Source: Vibrio orientalis CIP 102891 = ATCC 33934 (GTDB lineage Bacteria; Pseudomonadota; Gammaproteobacteria; Enterobacterales; Vibrionaceae). Taken from it: 64,000 nucleotides of DNA. This document shows, piece after piece, positions 17,403 through 25,747 of the stretch; within the stretch, counting starts at the first letter, position 1; each line of letters begins with the position of its first letter. A program made the position numbers and the translations under genes. The DNA lies in assembly GCF_000176235.1 (NCBI RefSeq), contig NZ_ACZV01000005.1:1488001-1552000 (forward strand), written 5' to 3'. The notes under the pieces are model-generated. The model saw nothing but the letters and a program-made list of their open reading frames with translations, searched no databases and was not told the origin of the DNA.

Positions 17403-17805
17403 GTTTATGCTCCTGAAAAGTTTATAAGATTTATTGGGCTCTAACGGCACACCCCCGTAGCCTTAAATGTTAGCACCCAGAAAAAATGTAACCAATTATG
17501 TCACTATAATTTCTGCCTCTAAATATATATTGGGGCCCGATAGACTTTCTAGCTAGTTACGAAATTTAGTTTCAAACTAATAGATAGATCACAATCCAAA
17601 CTAGGCTTTGAAATGGATTACAGCGGCGTAAAATCATGATTAATAACAAAATAATCAATCAAGGCATTAATTTCGATGGGTAAATAAAATAGATACAGTT
17701 GTTATTTCATGTAACAAAATTACAAAGGGCGTTTTTTGGCCTCTCAAGTTCAACAATTTTAGTGAACAAGGCAATTTAATCGCTTGCGCGTGATTTTGAT
17801 AACAA
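17403..17805 (-). promoter_or_regulatory. Long ptsG upstream region, about 400 bp, no gene
   Basis: An A+T-rich spacer. A TATAGT sequence lies about 105 bp before the ptsG ATG with no good -35 partner, which would fit an activator-dependent promoter. TTGTGATC (minus strand, 17587-17594) is half of a CRP-like site, and GAAATTTAGTTTC (17559-17571, plus strand) is a small inverted repeat. None of these is strong enough to call as a proven operator. Confidence 0.35.
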
Positions 17806-17829
17806 AAAAAGGAGCCAAAGCCCCTTTTT
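17806..17829 (-). terminator. Terminator after the pabC-mltG-tmk-holB-tatD genes
   Basis: On the minus strand AAAAAGGGGC and GCTCCTTTTT form a 10-bp stem (one G-T pair) around loop TTTG, ending in T residues. It lies 17 bp after the tatD stop. Confidence 0.8.
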
Positions 17830-17846
17830 CACTGTGATTTAATTTT

Positions 17847-18614
17847 TCATCTTAAAAAAAGATTTCTGAAGTTTTCGCTGGTTTTCTGCCCAACTTCTCC
17901 TAACGAACAGCCTTTTAGCTGTGCAATGTAGGAAGCAACCTCAACAACATAAGCGGGCTGGTTCTGTTTTCCTCGATGAGGCACTGGCGCTAAATACGGC
18001 GAGTCAGTCTCTATCAGTAGCCTTTCCAGCGGTAGTGACTGGACCACTTGTTTCAGTTCTGTTGCTTGTCTGAAGGTCACGATACCAGAAATCGAGATAT
18101 AGAAACCCAATTCCATTGCTGCTTCGGCAAACGGTAAGTCTTCGGTAAAACAGTGAATCACACCGCCACATTTATCAGCGCCGCCATTTTTGAGGATATC
18201 TAATGTATCTTGGCGAGCATTGCGCGTATGAATGATCAATGGCTTATTCAACTTTACTGCTAAATCTACTTGCTGTTCGAAGCGTAATTTCTGTAAATCC
18301 GCGGTTTCCGGCTGATAGTGATAGTCCAATCCCGTCTCACCGATTGCAACAACACGGGGATGCGCCGCGTACTCATGCAGTCGGTCAAGTGCAAAATCAC
18401 TCTCAACATCTAGAGGATGAACACCACAAGAGGCATAAACATTATCGAACGGCTCTATCATCTCTAGCATGTTTGGGAACGAATCGAGTGTTACACCAAC
18501 GGACAATAGCTCTGTGACATTAGCTGCTTTCGCTTTCGCAACAACATCAGCAATACCTTCATGTAACTCTTGATAGTCCAGTTTGTCTAAGTGACAGTGA
18601 GAATCTACGAACAT
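17847..18614 (-). CDS. ycfH: TatD family metal-dependent hydrolase (YcfH-type)
   Basis: A 255-residue TatD-family protein. It opens with FVDSHCHLD, the metal-binding HxH motif (His6, His8), and also has AIGETGLDYH, PLIIHTRNA, GVIHCFTE and ETDSPYLAP, all at the usual metal-site positions. Family members are divalent-metal nucleases or hydrolases. Its place directly after holB, with a 10-bp overlap, matches E. coli ycfH, which is why I prefer that name to tatD proper. It is the last gene before the terminator and ptsG. Confidence 0.92.
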   Translation of the reverse strand: MFVDSHCHLDKLDYQELHEGIADVVAKAKAANVTELLSVGVTLDSFPNMLEMIEPFDNVYASCGVHPLDVESDFALDRLHEYAAHPRVVAIGETGLDYHYQPETADLQKLRFEQQVDLAVKLNKPLIIHTRNARQDTLDILKNGGADKCGGVIHCFTEDLPFAEAAMELGFYISISGIVTFRQATELKQVVQSLPLERLLIETDSPYLAPVPHRGKQNQPAYVVEVASYIAQLKGCSLGEVGQKTSENFRNLFLR

Positions 18615-19567
18615 GTTCCCTCGTAAAATTTAAATAACCAATCTAGGATAAGGAGCTCTGCATTAAGCCCCGTATGTAATCTTAGCTGCTCTAACAACTT
18701 TAGCAGTGCTTGGGATTGAGAATAGAGCTGTTGATAATCACTGACTTCAGCCAGCTTGACAGCTCCAGGCACAAAGGATGGCATTGCGAGTCCATAGTGG
18801 ACCTTTTGAGCATCCGACAATAAGTACCACAACCAACTGAGCGACTCCTGAGGATCCGCTGCCAACTCTTTGGCCAACTTAACCGCATCTGACTGTTGCT
18901 GGCAATGCGCAATAAAGTCTTTCTCAATCGAGGTATAACGGCTCACTTTATCTTGCTCAATAAACTCGAGCGCAGCTAATGGCGCGTTGCCATTAATATG
19001 AGCTGCATACAAAGGAACCTCGCCGTTATATTGAGAAGAGAGCCACTGCGCGACTGTTTCTGAATTAGGCGGCGTTAAATGCCATTGCTGACAACGACTG
19101 GTAATGGTGGGTAATAAAGCGTTAGCACGATGTGCAACCAACAAGAACATACAAGTCGATGACGGCTCTTCCAATGTCTTAAGAAGTGCATTCGCTGCTG
19201 ATTCATTCATTGCTTCAGCGGGTTCAATCACAAACAGTCGAACCCCTGACAGTTGAGAAGATTCCTGAGCAATGCGGTTACACTGACGAATCTGTTCTAC
19301 CGTGATCGATTTGCCTTCTTTCTCAGGTTTAATCACATGAAAATCAGGGTGACTCGCAGAACTCATTAGCTGACAACCGTGACAAAAACCACAAGCTTCT
19401 GCTGGATAGTTTTGACATATGACAGCTTGGCTAAAAGCGTCAACCAACGTTGACGCTCCCATCCCCTCTTCAGCAACCAACAAAGACGCATTGGAAAAAC
19501 GATCTGCTTGTAAGTTTGCCTGCCACTCAGTCCACAAGGGCGTTAGCCAAGGGTATAGCTCATTCAT
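18605..19567 (-). CDS. holB: DNA polymerase III delta-prime subunit
   Basis: A 320-residue clamp-loader subunit with the AAA+ layout of delta-prime. The zinc module CGFCHGC is near residue 60, followed by LLKTLEEPSS and SRCQQWHL. The Walker A position (AEEGMGASTL) is degenerate, as expected for delta-prime, which does not hydrolyse ATP. It opens the sliding clamp as part of the gamma complex. Starts at GTG 19570 and ATG 19567 are both possible; I use the ATG. It follows tmk immediately, and its end overlaps the tatD-family gene. Confidence 0.92.
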   Translation of the reverse strand: MNELYPWLTPLWTEWQANLQADRFSNASLLVAEEGMGASTLVDAFSQAVICQNYPAEACGFCHGCQLMSSASHPDFHVIKPEKEGKSITVEQIRQCNRIAQESSQLSGVRLFVIEPAEAMNESAANALLKTLEEPSSTCMFLLVAHRANALLPTITSRCQQWHLTPPNSETVAQWLSSQYNGEVPLYAAHINGNAPLAALEFIEQDKVSRYTSIEKDFIAHCQQQSDAVKLAKELAADPQESLSWLWYLLSDAQKVHYGLAMPSFVPGAVKLAEVSDYQQLYSQSQALLKLLEQLRLHTGLNAELLILDWLFKFYEGTCS

Positions 19568-19570
19568 CAC

Positions 19571-20200
19571 TTATGCTTTCATCCAGCTCGTTAACACGTT
19601 AGAGATATCAGCCGCCACTTTATCAATATCTTGCTCTGCATTGACGACCACAACCGATTCATCTTGCTCAGCGAGTTGCAGATAGCGCTCTCGTGTACGA
19701 TCAAAGAAGCTCATATCCATCTTCTCAATGCGATCGAGCTCACCGCGGCCACGGGCACGTTCTAAACCTACACGTGGGTCGATATCAAGGTAAATAGTCA
19801 GGTCAGGCTTAAAGTCACCAAGTGTCGTTTGTTTCAACGCAAGCATCGTTGCTGCTGGAATCTTACGTCCACCACCTTGATAAGCCTGAGATGACATATC
19901 ATGACGGTCACCGACCACCCAAGTTCCACTGGTCAGCGCTGGCTTAATTACGTTCTCAACTAACTGAACGCGAGCCGCGTACATTAAAAGAAGCTCAGTC
20001 ATATCCTGAAGCTGTTCGCCTTCATGCTCTTGCTTGACTAACGTTCTTAATTTTTCTGCAAGTGCGGTTCCGCCTGGCTCACGAGTATTGGTAATCGCGT
20101 CAACGCCTGACTGTTTCAGTGTCTCTAATACCGCATTAATTGCTGAACTTTTCCCGGCGCCTTCTAGGCCTTCAATTACAATAAATTTAGCGTTTGTCAT
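19571..20200 (-). CDS. tmk: Thymidylate kinase
   Basis: A 209-residue TMP kinase. The P-loop EGLEGAGKSS is near residues 10-19, followed by TREPGGT, the DRHDMSSQAYQG segment (the DR motif with the substrate-binding region), and a lid rich in arginine (ERARGRGELDR). It phosphorylates dTMP to dTDP. The start ATG shares ATGA with the stop of mltG, so translation is coupled. The gene order mltG-tmk-holB is that of enterics. Confidence 0.96.
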   Translation of the reverse strand: MTNAKFIVIEGLEGAGKSSAINAVLETLKQSGVDAITNTREPGGTALAEKLRTLVKQEHEGEQLQDMTELLLMYAARVQLVENVIKPALTSGTWVVGDRHDMSSQAYQGGGRKIPAATMLALKQTTLGDFKPDLTIYLDIDPRVGLERARGRGELDRIEKMDMSFFDRTRERYLQLAEQDESVVVVNAEQDIDKVAADISNVLTSWMKA

Positions 20201-21213
20201 TTGTTGCTTCTTAGTTGTCTTAAGTACGCTCGAACTGCGCGATTATGCTCAGCCAAAGATTTAGAAAATACGTGTCCGCCTTTACCGCTAGCGACGAAGT
20301 AAAGATAGTTGCTGTCTTCTGGGTTAAGAGCTGCAGCGATAGAAGCTTCCCCCGGCATAGCAATTGGCGTTGGTGGTAGACCAAAAATTGTATAGGTATT
20401 GTATGGCGTTGGTGTACGTAGGTCTTTCTTACGGATGTTACCGTCGTACTTGTCACCCATACCATAAATCACCGTCGGGTCCGTTTGCAGACGCATACGC
20501 TTATTGAGACGGTTAACGAACACCGATGCAACGCGCTCACGTTCAGACTCAACTGCGGTCTCTTTTTCGATGATCGATGCGAGGATAAGCGCTTCATAGG
20601 CTGATTTTAACGGTAGCTTATGTTGACGCTTTGCCCATTGCTCATCTAATACTGTCTGTAGCTTGCTCGCTGCACGTTTCAAGATATCAAGATCAGACGC
20701 ACCAAAGGTATAGTGATACGTTTCAGCAAGCAGCAACCCTTCAAGCTTTTCATGCTCTGAGCCCAAAAGCTTGGCAATATCTGCTTCAGTTAAACCTTGA
20801 AGTTCATGCTCCAAGTAAGGAGAACTCTCTAAAGTTTCTCGCCACTCTTTAAACGTAGAGCCTTCCACAAAAGTAATTGAGAATTGATGTTCTTTGCCCT
20901 GCTTAAACTCTTCTAGCACTTCTCTCAAACTCAACTCAGGTTCGATAAGATAAGTACCCGCTCTGAGTTGGGTCAGTTCGGGATGAAAACGACGAACTAA
21001 CTTTACAACATCACTGCTTTCAATCAGCCCTGCGCTAGTTAAACTTGCGAGTACGCGGTTAAAGCTCGTTCCTGATTCAATAGTAAATATTTGTGGTTCT
21101 TCAAGTTGAAGTGGTTGGCTGACATATTGCTCTATCTGCTGAGCAACATAGAAGTAACCTCCTACGGCTACACTAGCAACCAAAAGCAAAAATAGAGTGA
21201 TTTTCTTGATCAC
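20197..21213 (-). CDS. mltG: MltG endolytic murein transglycosylase
   Basis: A 338-residue YceG/MltG protein. One N-terminal membrane anchor (about 4-22), a LysM-like region (about 40-95), and the catalytic domain with Glu218 in ASIIEKETA, the same residue number as in E. coli MltG. It cleaves nascent glycan strands and is thought to set their length. It starts with GTG at 21213, sharing GTGA with the pabC stop, and ends in an ATGA overlap with tmk. Confidence 0.94.
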   Translation of the reverse strand: MIKKITLFLLLVASVAVGGYFYVAQQIEQYVSQPLQLEEPQIFTIESGTSFNRVLASLTSAGLIESSDVVKLVRRFHPELTQLRAGTYLIEPELSLREVLEEFKQGKEHQFSITFVEGSTFKEWRETLESSPYLEHELQGLTEADIAKLLGSEHEKLEGLLLAETYHYTFGASDLDILKRAASKLQTVLDEQWAKRQHKLPLKSAYEALILASIIEKETAVESERERVASVFVNRLNKRMRLQTDPTVIYGMGDKYDGNIRKKDLRTPTPYNTYTIFGLPPTPIAMPGEASIAAALNPEDSNYLYFVASGKGGHVFSKSLAEHNRAVRAYLRQLRSNK

Positions 21214-22013
21214 GAGTCGATCATCTCCTGAATTCGTTTTGTAATTTTTCCAATATCAAAGCTTGTGGAACCTATACGGGTAATTGGCGCAACGCCGAGC
21301 ACCGAGTTAGAGACAAACACTTCATCAGCTGATAGCACATCTTCGAGTTTGAAGTCGCCAATCGAAGCTTTGAGCGATAGGTCACCTAACTGCTCTAATA
21401 CAACCCGCCTCATCACGCCATTTACCCCAGCATTTCTAAGGTCTGGGGTAAACAGGCTCGAATCTTTGACCCAAAATAGATTCGCCATCGTTGTTTCGAC
21501 TACATTGTCACAGATATCGAGAACAATACCATCTGCAAAGCCGCCTTTATCCAGCTCTGCTTTAGCGAGAACTTGTTCAAGACGGTTGTTATGTTTATGT
21601 CCAGCGAGTAATGGGTTGTGGCCGAGCCGAGTGCGACAGATTCCAAGCTCTAATCCTCTGCTCACCCATTGTTCATAGTGAGGAGGATAAATAAAGTCGC
21701 TAATAGTAACATTTGGTGAGGCTACTTGAGTAGGGCTATATCCCCTCCCCCCTTCTCCGCGACTAATATGCAATTTCACACCAGCTTTAACATCTGATTT
21801 CACAGCCTGTTGTAACCAGTTCTCGACTTGATGCCAGTCGGGTCGAGGGATAGTAAGTAGATCCAAACAGGCATTCATTCTCTCTATGTGTCTTGACCAG
21901 TGTTGGATGCAACCACCTCGCGTCAACATCGTGGTAAAGCAGCCATCGCCATATTGAAATGACCGATCAGACAATGAAACCGAGTCAGCAGGTTTTCCAT
22001 TAAGCCAAAACAT
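21210..22013 (-). CDS. pabC: Aminodeoxychorismate lyase
   Basis: A 267-residue class IV PLP enzyme. It has DRSFQYGDGCF near the start and the PLP lysine Lys140 in GHKHNNRLEQVL. It releases pyruvate from 4-amino-4-deoxychorismate to give p-aminobenzoate for folate synthesis. The frame is open to 22055, but that would start inside the fabF terminator. ATG at 22013 has AAGGACT upstream and gives MFWLNGK, the usual start. It overlaps mltG by 4 bp. Because a terminator separates it from fabF, it probably has its own promoter or depends on read-through. Confidence 0.93.
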   Translation of the reverse strand: MFWLNGKPADSVSLSDRSFQYGDGCFTTMLTRGGCIQHWSRHIERMNACLDLLTIPRPDWHQVENWLQQAVKSDVKAGVKLHISRGEGGRGYSPTQVASPNVTISDFIYPPHYEQWVSRGLELGICRTRLGHNPLLAGHKHNNRLEQVLAKAELDKGGFADGIVLDICDNVVETTMANLFWVKDSSLFTPDLRNAGVNGVMRRVVLEQLGDLSLKASIGDFKLEDVLSADEVFVSNSVLGVAPITRIGSTSFDIGKITKRIQEMIDS

Positions 22014-22054
22014 AGTGAGTCCTTGCATCGAATTTATAGGGGTATTAAATAACA

Positions 22055-22086
22055 AAACGGCTTAATGCCAAAGCATTAAGCCGTTT
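22055..22086 (-). terminator. Strong terminator after fabF
   Basis: A perfect 14-bp stem, AAACGGCTTAATGC (22055-22068) and GCATTAAGCCGTTT (22073-22086), loop CAAA. On the minus strand it ends in TTTTGTTATT. It separates the fatty acid genes from pabC. Confidence 0.92.
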
Positions 22087-22110
22087 AATTAGACTCAGTT
22101 AAACAGTTCT

Positions 22111-23355
22111 TTAGATTTTTTTAAATACTAAAGAGCCGTTAGTACCACCGAAACCGAATGAGTTACAAATAGCGTAATCCATTTGTACTTCTTTTGCAGT
22201 GTGTGGAACTAGGTCGATATCTTCCAGACCTTCAGCGCGGTTATCTAGGTTGATTGTTGGTGGAACAATCTGATCAACCAAAGACATAACAGTAATGATT
22301 GCTTCAACCGAGCCAGCTGCACCTAATAGGTGACCTGTCATAGATTTGGTTGAAGACACTTTAACCTGTTTAACGCCTTCTTCACCTAGAGCACGACGAA
22401 CACCTTTAATTTCTGCAACATCGCCTGCTGGTGTTGATGTACCGTGAGCGTTCACGTAACCAACTTGAGTACCAACGATACCTGCGTCACGCATTGCCGC
22501 TTCCATAGCCAGTGCACCACCAGAACCATCTTCAGATGGAGAAGTCATATGGTAAGCATCACCAGACATACCGAAACCAACAAGTTCAGCGTAGATCTTA
22601 GCGCCACGAGCTTTAGCATGTTCGTACTCTTCAAGAACCATCATACCTGCGCCATCACCAAGAACGAAACCGTCACGGTCTACGTCCCATGGGCGTGAAG
22701 CTTTTTGAGGCTCATCATTACGAGTAGACAATGCTTTAGCTGCGCCAAAACCAGCCATACCTAGCGGAGTTGATGCTTTTTCTGCACCACCAGCAACCAT
22801 TGCTTCTGCGTCACCGTATGCGATCATACGTGCCGCGTGACCAATGTTATGAAGACCTGTTGTACACGCCGTCGAGATCGCGATATTAGGACCGCGAAGA
22901 CCACGCATAATAGATAAGTTACCTGCAACCATGTTAACGATGGTTGATGGAACGAAGAACGGGCTAACCTTACGAGGGCCCTTACCAACTAGCGCTGCAT
23001 GGCCAGTTTCAATCAGGTCTAGACCACCAATGCCTGAACCGATCGCTACACCAACTCTTGGTGCGTTTTCTTCGTTGATTTGTAAACCAGAGTCATCTAG
23101 AGCTTGGATACCTGCTGCGATACCGTACTGGATAAATAGATCCATTTTACGTGCATCTTTCTTTGACATGTATTCAGTACAGTCAAAATCTTTAACAAGA
23201 CCCGCAAAGCGAGTTGAGAAGTTTTCAGCATCAAAATGTTCGATATTAACGATACCACTTTGACCTGCTAGCAGGGCTTTCCAAGATGATTCTACGGTGT
23301 TGCCTACCGGTGACAACATACCCATGCCAGTGACAACAACACGACGCTTGGACAC
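22111..23355 (-). CDS. fabF: 3-oxoacyl-ACP synthase II
   Basis: A 414-residue condensing enzyme. The active-site Cys164 lies in STACTTGLHN, and the two catalytic histidines are in NAHGTSTP and SMTGHLLGAAG. It elongates acyl-ACP with malonyl-ACP and, in enterics, controls the temperature-dependent making of cis-vaccenate. It follows acpP with a GC-rich hairpin between them, and a strong terminator comes next. The start ATG is preceded by a CGGAGAATAA-type ribosome site. Confidence 0.96.
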   Translation of the reverse strand: MSKRRVVVTGMGMLSPVGNTVESSWKALLAGQSGIVNIEHFDAENFSTRFAGLVKDFDCTEYMSKKDARKMDLFIQYGIAAGIQALDDSGLQINEENAPRVGVAIGSGIGGLDLIETGHAALVGKGPRKVSPFFVPSTIVNMVAGNLSIMRGLRGPNIAISTACTTGLHNIGHAARMIAYGDAEAMVAGGAEKASTPLGMAGFGAAKALSTRNDEPQKASRPWDVDRDGFVLGDGAGMMVLEEYEHAKARGAKIYAELVGFGMSGDAYHMTSPSEDGSGGALAMEAAMRDAGIVGTQVGYVNAHGTSTPAGDVAEIKGVRRALGEEGVKQVKVSSTKSMTGHLLGAAGSVEAIITVMSLVDQIVPPTINLDNRAEGLEDIDLVPHTAKEVQMDYAICNSFGFGGTNGSLVFKKI

Positions 23356-23415
23356 GATATTATTCTCCGGAAAATGAAATGATTCTATGGAAGGATAGAA
23401 GGGTTTAAAAGAACA

Positions 23416-23437
23416 CAGGCGGCCAGAAGGCCGCCTG
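23416..23437 (-). terminator. GC-rich hairpin between acpP and fabF
   Basis: CAGGCGGCC (23416-23424), loop AGAA, GGCCGCCTG (23429-23437) is a perfect 9-bp stem. On the minus strand it is followed by TGTTCTTTT. It sits 10 bp after the acpP stop and probably causes partial termination or protects the acpP mRNA 3' end. Confidence 0.7.
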
Positions 23438-23446
23438 GGAGAGATA

Positions 23447-23680
23447 TTACTGAGCGCTGTTTACGTAGTCGATTGCAGCTTGAACAGTAGTGATTTTCTC
23501 AGCTTCTTCGTCTGGAATCTCAGTGTCGAATTCTTCTTCTAGAGCCATTACTAGTTCAACAGTGTCTAGAGAATCAGCACCTAGATCATCAACGAATGAA
23601 GCTTCGTTTTTAACTTCAGCTTCGTCTACACCTAGCTGTTCAACAATGATTTTCTTTACGCGTTCTTCGATGTTGCTCAT
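23447..23680 (-). CDS. acpP: Acyl carrier protein
   Basis: A 77-residue acidic carrier protein. Ser37 in the DSL motif ([10 protein letters not shown]) is the site of the phosphopantetheine arm. The frame is open to 23710, but ATG at 23680 is preceded by AGGAAAAGAAAAA and gives MSNIEERV, the family start. It carries acyl chains for the surrounding Fab enzymes. The 305-bp spacer upstream gives it room for its own promoter, as expected for one of the most abundant proteins. Confidence 0.98.
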
Positions 23681-23824
23681 TTTTTCTTTTCCTTTACAGA
23701 TTTCGCTCAATGCGATGATTCAGTAGTTTATTCGAACTACTGAAAGTTGCAAGAGGGACCTTGCTGGTCAAACCACAATTTTAGCGATTTTAACCGAAAT
23801 TCAATACATTTTTGACTTAAATCA

Positions 23825-23841
23825 TGCACAAATCTTGTGCA
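23825..23841. promoter_or_regulatory. Perfect palindrome in the fabG-acpP spacer
   Basis: TGCACAA-ATC-TTGTGCA, a 7-3-7 inverted repeat, lies 145 bp upstream of the acpP ATG. There is no T run after it on the minus strand, so it is more likely an operator than a fabG terminator. I do not recognise the binding protein. The rest of the 23681-23985 spacer shows no gene. Confidence 0.45.
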
Positions 23842-23985
23842 GGATAGTGTCAATAATCTCAAACTATAGGCTACTTTCCTTACAAAAAATAGCCTAGTTG
23901 ATGACATTAAGTGCAAATTAACACGATTGCAGAGGTTTGAGTGAAAATTAATGAAAAAGTTCACAATTCTCTCTACGAAAGCGTT

Positions 23986-24723
23986 TTACACCATGTACAT
24001 ACCGCCATTTACATGCAAAGTTTCACCAGTAATGTACGCCGCCTCTGGAGAAGCTAGGAATACAACTGCTGAAGCAATCTCACGTGGGTCACCCAAACGA
24101 CCTGCTGGTACGTTAGATAGAGTTGCTGCACGTTGGTCGTCATTCAGTGCTTTAGTCATATCTGTTTCGATAAAACCAGGAGCTACTGTGTTGACTGTCA
24201 CGCCACGAGATGCAACTTCACGAGCCATCGATTTAGTGAAACCAATTACGCCCGCTTTTGCTGCGGCATAGTTGGCTTGACCTGCGTTACCCATAGTACC
24301 GACAACTGAACCTACGTTGATGATGCGACCAGCGCGTTTTTTCATCATGCCACGTAGAACCGCTTTAGACATGCGGAAGATTGGCGTTAAGTTAGTGTCG
24401 ATGATGTCATCCCACTCTGAATCTTTCATGCGCATAAGTAGGTTGTCGCGTGTGATACCAGCATTGTTCACTAGGATATCAATTGCACCAAACTCATCGT
24501 TGATCGTTTTCAGCGTTGCTTCGATAGACTCTACATCTGTTACGTTTAGTGCAAGACCTTTACCGTTCTCACCAAGGTACTCGCTGATTGCAGCCGCGCC
24601 GCCTTCAGAAGTTGCAGTGCCAATAACCTTTGCACCACGCTCTACAAGCAGTTCAGCGATAGCACGACCGATACCACGGCTTGCACCAGTAACTAGAGCA
24701 ACTTTGCCTTCTAGGTTCATCAT
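23986..24723 (-). CDS. fabG: 3-oxoacyl-ACP reductase
   Basis: A 245-residue SDR enzyme. TGASRGIG at 12-19, NNAG at 86-89, Ser139, Tyr152 and Lys156 (NYAAAK) are all in place; numbers are one higher than in E. coli because of a doubled start methionine. AAGGA is better spaced for the first ATG (24723) than the second (24720). It reduces 3-oxoacyl-ACP with NADPH. It follows fabD closely and precedes acpP. Confidence 0.96.
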   Translation of the reverse strand: MMNLEGKVALVTGASRGIGRAIAELLVERGAKVIGTATSEGGAAAISEYLGENGKGLALNVTDVESIEATLKTINDEFGAIDILVNNAGITRDNLLMRMKDSEWDDIIDTNLTPIFRMSKAVLRGMMKKRAGRIINVGSVVGTMGNAGQANYAAAKAGVIGFTKSMAREVASRGVTVNTVAPGFIETDMTKALNDDQRAATLSNVPAGRLGDPREIASAVVFLASPEAAYITGETLHVNGGMYMV

Positions 24724-24747
24724 GTTCGTTATTCCTTTGTTCTTAAA

Positions 24748-25671
24748 TTACTTAGCAGCGTCTAGAGATGCAGTATCATTTACCGCAGCGCCACTTAGTG
24801 TCTTAACAATTCGTTTTGTTAGGCCAGTTAGAACTTTACCAGGGCCAAGCTCTAGTAATTTCTCTACACCTTGTTCGCTCATTAGCTGTACGCTCTCAGT
24901 CCAACGAACTGGGCTGTATAGCTGGCGTACAAGTGCGTCTTTAATTTTCGCTGGATCCGTTTCTGCCACAACGTCTACGTTGTTGATAACAGGCAGTTGA
25001 GGTGCATTGAACTCTAGTGCTTCAAGAGCAACAGCTAGCTTGTCCGCTGCCGGCTTCATTAGCGCACAGTGTGAAGGTACTGATACTGGAAGAGGCAGAG
25101 CACGCTTAGCGCCCGCTTCTTTACACAGTGCTCCTGCACGCTCTACTGCATCTTTGCTGCCTGCGATAACCACCTGACCTGGAGAGTTGAAGTTTACTGG
25201 TGAAACAACTTCGCCTTGCGCTGCTTCTTCACACGCTTTGGCAATAGACTCATCATCAAGACCGATAATTGCGAACATTGCACCAGTACCTGCTGGTACC
25301 GCTTCTTGCATTAGTTCACCACGAAGCTGAACAAGTTTGATCGCTTCTTTAAAATCGATAACGCCAGCACATACTAGTGCTGAGTATTCGCCTAGGCTGT
25401 GACCCGCTAGATTTGCTGGTTGCTCAAGGCCAAGCTCTTGCCATACACGCCAAATAGCAACAGAAGATGCTAACAATGCTGGTTGAGTACGATGCGTTTG
25501 ATTGAGATCTTCAGCAGGACCATTTTGAACCAATGCCCATAGGTCGTAGCCTAGAGCGTCAGACGCTTCAGCAAATGTTTGTTTAACTACGTCATACTGC
25601 TCGCCAAGCTCAGCAAGCATACCGACAACTTGTGAACCTTGACCTGGAAATACAATAGCAAACTTGCTCAT
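24748..25671 (-). CDS. fabD: Malonyl-CoA:ACP transacylase
   Basis: A 307-residue transacylase with the FPGQGSQ start (residues 8-14), the nucleophile Ser92 in GHSLGE, and His in PSHCALM. It loads malonyl groups onto acyl carrier protein. It lies between fabH and fabG; the 76-bp gap to fabH holds a hairpin that may tune expression. Confidence 0.96.
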   Translation of the reverse strand: MSKFAIVFPGQGSQVVGMLAELGEQYDVVKQTFAEASDALGYDLWALVQNGPAEDLNQTHRTQPALLASSVAIWRVWQELGLEQPANLAGHSLGEYSALVCAGVIDFKEAIKLVQLRGELMQEAVPAGTGAMFAIIGLDDESIAKACEEAAQGEVVSPVNFNSPGQVVIAGSKDAVERAGALCKEAGAKRALPLPVSVPSHCALMKPAADKLAVALEALEFNAPQLPVINNVDVVAETDPAKIKDALVRQLYSPVRWTESVQLMSEQGVEKLLELGPGKVLTGLTKRIVKTLSGAAVNDTASLDAAK

Positions 25672-25701
25672 TTTCTTTTCCTTAAAACAAAGTAAGAAAG
25701 A

Positions 25702-25724
25702 TAAGATGCCGTTGGCGCATCTTA
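25702..25724. other. Intercistronic hairpin between fabH and fabD
   Basis: TAAGATGC (25702-25709), 7-base loop, GCATCTTA (25717-25724). On the fab mRNA it is followed by TCTTTCTTACTTTG, which is only mildly U-rich. It could attenuate or protect the mRNA between the two genes. Confidence 0.5.
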
Positions 25725-25747
25725 AATTTTAATCTTGATATTAATAC

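Noticed and set aside
17403..17450. 16-residue extension of PtsG
   Set aside because: No ribosome site; the inner ATG gives the conserved start and length.
22014..22055. 14-residue extension of PabC
   Set aside because: It would begin within the fabF terminator stem.
23737..23964. 75-codon minus-strand frame ahead of acpP
   Set aside because: No ribosome site, odd composition, and it covers the acpP control region including a palindrome.
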